A DNA stretch of 64,000 bases from Bryoerythrophyllum caledonicum. Its lineage: Eukaryota; Streptophyta; Bryopsida; Pottiales; Pottiaceae. Shown here one piece after another: positions 59,692 to 64,000 of the stretch (positions are counted from its first letter, which is position 1; each line of letters opens with the position of its first letter). Where the stretch lies: contig OZ020517.1 in the NCBI GenBank assembly GCA_963971425.1, positions 20,160,462-20,224,461 of the forward strand. The letters run 5' to 3'. The notes under the pieces were generated by a model that worked only from the letters and a program-made list of their open reading frames with translations, did no database searches and had not been told where the DNA came from. A program made the translations under genes and the position numbers.

Positions 59692-60061
59692 AGGGTTTAA
59701 GATCATCATGCTCTATCAACCATGGGAAAACAGCCCAGCCAAATCCATTGCTACTTTACCAATGACTTGATGAATATGGATGCTATAAGGATCTGGAATC
59801 TTGGTGGGTAGATGCTTGTTCTGTACAGTAGTAAACTTTCTTGGCATGCCTGATGCTATAATTTAATATTTGGCACTTGTGTGCAACGCAAAAGTACATG
59901 TGCTTGTGAGCGGCATCCTCAATATTGCCACTAATTCATGGGCTAAATCATAATGTGGGAATGATGTCTTATGGTGCATTCCGCATCGGACTCCTGAGCA
60001 TGAATATGCCGGAATGCACTGATAAAGAGAAACTAAAACACATAATTTATGGCCCAGGGCG
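59692..60061. other. Spacer
   Basis: No gene or bounded element was recognised. The short plus-strand frame through this stretch has no domain. Confidence 0.35.
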
Positions 60062-60319
60062 AACTGACCCCCTCGTTGGTACTTACCCGAGGTGGGGCTT
60101 GTCTTAATTGCATGGGGTCATATTTCTGGCCCTCTTATTTTGGGGGGTCCGGAGGTTTTTTTTGGAATACTTTTTGACAAATTTGGGACCTACCGCTATT
60201 GTTTACCCTGCAAGTCCCACCCTTGATATAAATAGGGCCCCATCCAAAAACAAAATAGGGGCCACGTTTGGCCCCACCACCTTGTGGGCCCCCCGGTAAG
60301 TACCAACGAGGGGTCAGTT
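60062..60319. mobile_element. 258-bp MITE with AACTGACCCC ends
   Basis: The left end AACTGACCCCCTCGTTGGTA and the reverse-complemented right end AACTGACCCCTCGTTGGTAC continue into GGTGGGGC-type inverted arms of about 45 bases. The interior AAATAGGGCCCCATCC and ACAAAATAGGGGCC words recur at 24450-24500 and 63240-63290. The end sequence recurs at 25321-25436. Confidence 0.72.
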
Positions 60320-62145
60320 AATAATTTATGTTCTACTCCATGTGCGTAAAACCATGACCTTGGAGAAAATGGGATAAATAGACATGGTACACAATTCAAT
60401 GCCAGTAAAGTTGGTAAATACAGTAACTTTCCAGCCACTCTTTGCAGTATTGCAGTAAATGCAGTATAAGGTAAAGTTGACTGGGAGCACAGACAGTCCT
60501 TGCAGCGACTCTTTGCCATATTGCACCAACAATTAATTTCATGCCCTTTTGGTTCACGGTTTCCCATGTGCCCCCACCCGCCCCCCGCATGGCCTCTCCC
60601 ATTGCCCCCACCTCGCCACTCCCTGCCCTTGAACGCAAAAACGGTTGGAAAATGTCACATTTCTTGTAGCATCTTGTAAAAGTGTTTGATCGCACTCAAT
60701 GCGTGGAAATTCCGATTGAACATACAGCCTATATTCTTCCCTTTACTGCACCCCACGTGTGTGACTGTGCTTTTGTTGGACCTTCCACTTACTTTCTTCA
60801 AACTGTGCAGTAATTCCATTTTCTGGGGAATTCTTCAGCAAATATGGGAATCAGGTTCTCCGGAATTAGTCACAAGAGTTTTCACTGAATACTGTGCTTT
60901 TTAATAATAACATTCCCCTGATACCATTTTAACACTGTAAAATTTAACTTCATCTTCTCAAGTTTACACAAGGTATAAGTTTATTACTATGTGATGTTAG
61001 TTCCTTATACACCAATGTTTAGAAGTTGAAGAAGAGTGAAACATTTTCAAATAAATGTTGAAGAAATGGAGGTTTTGAATTGCCAAAACACATTTTCGAT
61101 AAATCCATTTCCATATAGATGATGAATCCAAATGATCAAAAGAAAGGTTTATGCGCTTTATTGAATTGAGAACTTATTGAGGTGAAAAGAGTCTGAAGCC
61201 AGTGTCAATAAAGAGGTTTGAGTGTAAACCATATGAAGCTGAATTTTGAATTTTCTGTGCAAACTACACAGTTTGCGGCAAACAATAAATTTTCAGAGGT
61301 TATAGAATGCTCTAAAAGAAGGATGCTTGGTGGAATGTGGAAGTGGATGTGCTTTTGGGGAAGTAGGGCCAAATTTGGTTAGATTCATGGCACTCTAATT
61401 GAGATGGGAGTTGGAGGAGTGCAATGTGAGGCCATGGATTGGTGCCCTGGCATGTCACTAACTCCTGGCCATTGGACGGTCCCTGACGGTCTGCACCTTG
61501 GTGGTAAACTGGCAACTCACTAAGAGCATCTCCACCGGGTTCTCCACACCGGTGGCCTCTAAGGTAGAGGCACCCAATTCCGATCACTTAAGCCAATTTG
61601 GGACTCAAATGACATTGTATGCCAAAAACATTTATGTAGAAAGATGCGGAATTAGGAATGAAACTAAGTAGAAAAAGAATTTCATTTAATCACTGAGATT
61701 TGGAATTGATATAGAATTGAAAAGCCCAAAAACCACCGGAGCCCATAATCAAACTCTAGAGTAGGTGAGATTTGGTGCCCTCCTTCACCCAATGTCAATA
61801 AGTGAAAGAGAGAAGACATGCCATGGATAACCAACTCATGGAGGGTACCCAATACCAATCGGCCTTGTTCGACTTTTGAGGCAATGCCACCAATGAGAGC
61901 TCAATTGAGATGGAGCAACCCAAAATTGCACACATCATGACCCAATGCCAATAATGACTGGTGTTTTCAGATTTTGAGTTATCGGTTTTAGGTCACTTCA
62001 TGCACCATTTCAAGCATTTGCCATTTTGGTGCACCATGCCATGCATACTCTATTGATCGGACGTACAAATTTAAGGTATACTCTACTAATCCATGGCAGT
62101 ATTTTGGTTCATTAACAACATCTCCACCGGTTCTCCACACCAAGT
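60320..62145. other. Spacer with partial TAA-type MITE ends
   Basis: No gene supported. TAAGAGCATCTCCACCGGGT at about 61520 and AACATCTCCACCGGTTCTCC at about 62114 are two same-orientation ends related to the MITEs at 23.4-24.4 kb. Matching opposite ends were not found. Confidence 0.4.
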
Positions 62146-62149
62146 ACAG

Positions 62150-62720
62150 ATCAAGGTACCAAAAAACTTCTTCCTTTCCACATAAAACCTAGAGATCTTC
62201 ATATTTTTTATTTTCCCCACGGCATTATGTGGTGAAAGCCTTTTCATTGACCATTTGGGTATTCATTCTAAAACATACTGAGCTCACACAAAAATAAAAT
62301 GTGAATTGATAATTTTTGAACCTCCACTCCTTGCTCAATTTTTTTGAATACACTACACCCTTTGTTTACCTCTAAAAATTCATGTACAAAGAACTTATAT
62401 CATGCTTAACATGGTGGTAATGAATTTAGACCTTGTGTAGTGCAAAAATTGGACAATAAGTGAAGTCAAAGTCTGTTGATCCACTAAACGTAGGGAAGAA
62501 AATGAATCCTTTTCTGCTTATCAAACACTATAATCTTTCATTCTTTGCGGTCAAAATTTATGAAATGTTTTGAGTATGTTACATAATAAGTCTCAAATGA
62601 GATCTTACGTTTCAAACTAGAAATAAAAGTTTTGGTTATCTTCCTTATTCAATGCACTAAAACGAGCAGTTTTGAAGTGTTTTTGGTTTTAAAATGGCTT
62701 TGTAATCTAGATGTTCAACG
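62150..62720 (-). repeat. Worn TTAA-family copy
   Basis: Shares CATAAAACCTAGAGATCTTC, CACTCCTTGC and GCAGTTTTGAAGTGTTTTTG in order with 57960-58620, same orientation as that copy. Ends are eroded. Confidence 0.5.
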
Positions 62721-63139
62721 TCAGAAAGTGCCACTGGTGACCACAATAATCTACATGTATGGTGTCATATTTAAACATGGTAAGGCTCAGATATTGAAAT
62801 GATCTCCAAATGAAAGATGATAGTTGAAGAGTCTTGAATCAAATATACAATCTCTAATAGCAATTCCAACTTTGATGGATTATAAGTCAAAACTAACAAG
62901 AACTCGTATACATTAATTTGACTATAAATTGAAGTAAAATGCTTTGAACTACAAGTGCACTTAGAAGAGACTACTATGGTTCCACACTCCACCTCACACG
63001 GAAGCCGCCACCTTGGAAGATGTTAGGATTTGAGGGCAGTGAAGTTGCGAGGCTCCATAACCCACACTTCCATCTCCCACCACCTTGGATCTCTTTATTT
63101 CATGTAGATGGATGTCACGGAGGGTGGGCTAGCGGTAGG

Positions 63140-63310
63140 CCACTTTTTTCTGGGTTTTTTTAAATTTCGAGGGTCTATGAGGTTCTTTTGGATTGTTTTT
63201 GCCAAATTTCTAGCTTGCGGCCCTAAATCACCCCAGGAGGGCCCATCTTGGAATAAATAGGGCCCTCTTCCAACATAAAATTAGGGGTCAGGTTTTGTCC
63301 ACACCCTCCT
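63140..63310. repeat. Copy related to the 9.66-9.92 kb MITE
   Basis: TTTTTGCCAAATTTCTAGC, then AAATAGGGCCCTCTTCCAAC and GGGTCAGGTTTTGTCC match the interior of 9662-9915 in reverse orientation. Terminal repeats were not located. Confidence 0.45.
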
Positions 63311-63339
63311 TCCCTTACAAACCGTCTATATGGTTTAAC

Positions 63340-64000
63340 CACTAAGATACCATGACAATTTCACACCAAAAACACTTCAAAATAGTTGGGTTCTAGTGCA
63401 ATGGATAAAGAAGGAAACAAAAACTTTGATTACTAGTTTTGACCGTAGGATCTCAAATACGACTTATTCAGTAAAATAATTTAAAATAATTATAAACTTT
63501 GACCGCACGGATTGAAAGATTATAGTGTTCAAAGTCAAACAAATGGTTCATTTTCTTCCCTGTGTTTAGTGGATCAACAAACTTTGACTTCACTTGGTGT
63601 CAGATTTTTGCACTAGACAAGGTCTAAATCCATTACCATTGTGTAAAGCATGATGTTAGTTCCTTGTACACCAAAGTTTAGACATAGAGGAGGGGTGTAG
63701 CATATTCAAAACAACTCTGCAAGGAGTGGAGGTTCAAAAGTTGCCAATTTGCATTTTAATTTTTTGTGAAATTAATATGTTTTAGATTGATAATCCAAAT
63801 GGTCAATCAGAAGATTAACACTACGAATTGCTGTGGAATTATTTTTTTTCAAATATATGAAGATCTCTAAGTTTTATGTGGAAAAGAAGAAGTTTTTTTG
63901 GTACCCTGCCCGACACTGTGTGAAAATATTTGAGTTGGGTTAATATGCTATTTTCCACTAAAAACAAGAACTTTTATTTTGACAATGTGAAGGGAAAAAA
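63340..64000. repeat. TTAA-family copy running off the window
   Basis: Begins with a TTTCACACCAAAAACACTTC block and continues through GATCTCTAAGTTTTATGTGG near 63862 in the same order and orientation as 55510-56130. The second end lies beyond the window. Confidence 0.5.

Noticed and set aside
1-64000. CRISPR arrays, bacterial operons or phage modules
   Set aside because: Spliced genes, plant gene families and AT-rich repeats show this is eukaryotic nuclear DNA. No evenly spaced identical short repeats with unique spacers were seen.
1-64000. LTR retrotransposons or LINEs with reverse transcriptase
   Set aside because: No reverse transcriptase, integrase or gag-like motif was recognised in any frame, and no pair of long direct repeats with TG...CA ends was found.

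Overview
The window looks like nuclear DNA of a land plant that still makes swimming sperm. A homologue of SPAG17/PF6, a protein of the central pair of motile axonemes, sits next to plant-type genes: a TPD1-like secreted cysteine-rich protein, a protein with two B3-like domains, and a plastid-type SixA-like histidine phosphatase. Flowering plants lack motile axonemes, so a bryophyte (perhaps a liverwort), lycophyte or fern fits. The short introns (mostly 60-750 bp) and many small DNA transposons favour a bryophyte-sized genome. The exact taxon is inference.

Layout. 1-11.8 kb is gene-poor, AT-rich and full of worn repeats, with a GC-rich minisatellite at 2.7-3.9 kb, a decayed coding-like block at 5.1-7.1 kb, and small foldback elements. 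The TPD1-like gene is at 11.98-12.48 kb (+). A 554-bp element flanked by TAA (13.8-14.3 kb) and a 2.26-kb Tc1-type transposon with roughly 215-bp inverted repeats (14.7-17.0 kb) follow. The histidine phosphatase gene lies at 18.4-20.9 kb (-). From 22.4 to 25.4 kb are a long minisatellite, three MITE copies in a row and a perfect hairpin. An hAT-transposase-like four-exon gene (26.3-29.2 kb, +) is followed by the three-exon B3-like gene (29.96-31.39 kb, +). A pogo-like element fills 31.8-33.05 kb.

The gene-rich part is 36.4-53.7 kb: a small uncharacterised two-exon gene (-), the 25-exon SPAG17/PF6 gene (38.1-47.5 kb, -) and, head to head with it across about 1 kb, the 21-exon CTP synthase gene (48.5-53.7 kb, +). 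From 53.8 kb to the end there are no host protein genes that I can support. This stretch holds a worn tRNA-Glu and repeated copies of elements bounded by TTAA with piggyBac-like ends, plus other small inverted-repeat elements.

The genes do not form one pathway. CTP synthase makes CTP, SPAG17 builds the sperm axoneme, the TPD1-like protein is probably a secreted signal, and the B3-like protein is a putative DNA-binding factor. Exon models were built by hand from splice sites and frame continuity. The main unknowns are the status of the hAT-like gene, the function of the small gene, and the family of the TTAA-flanked repeats.
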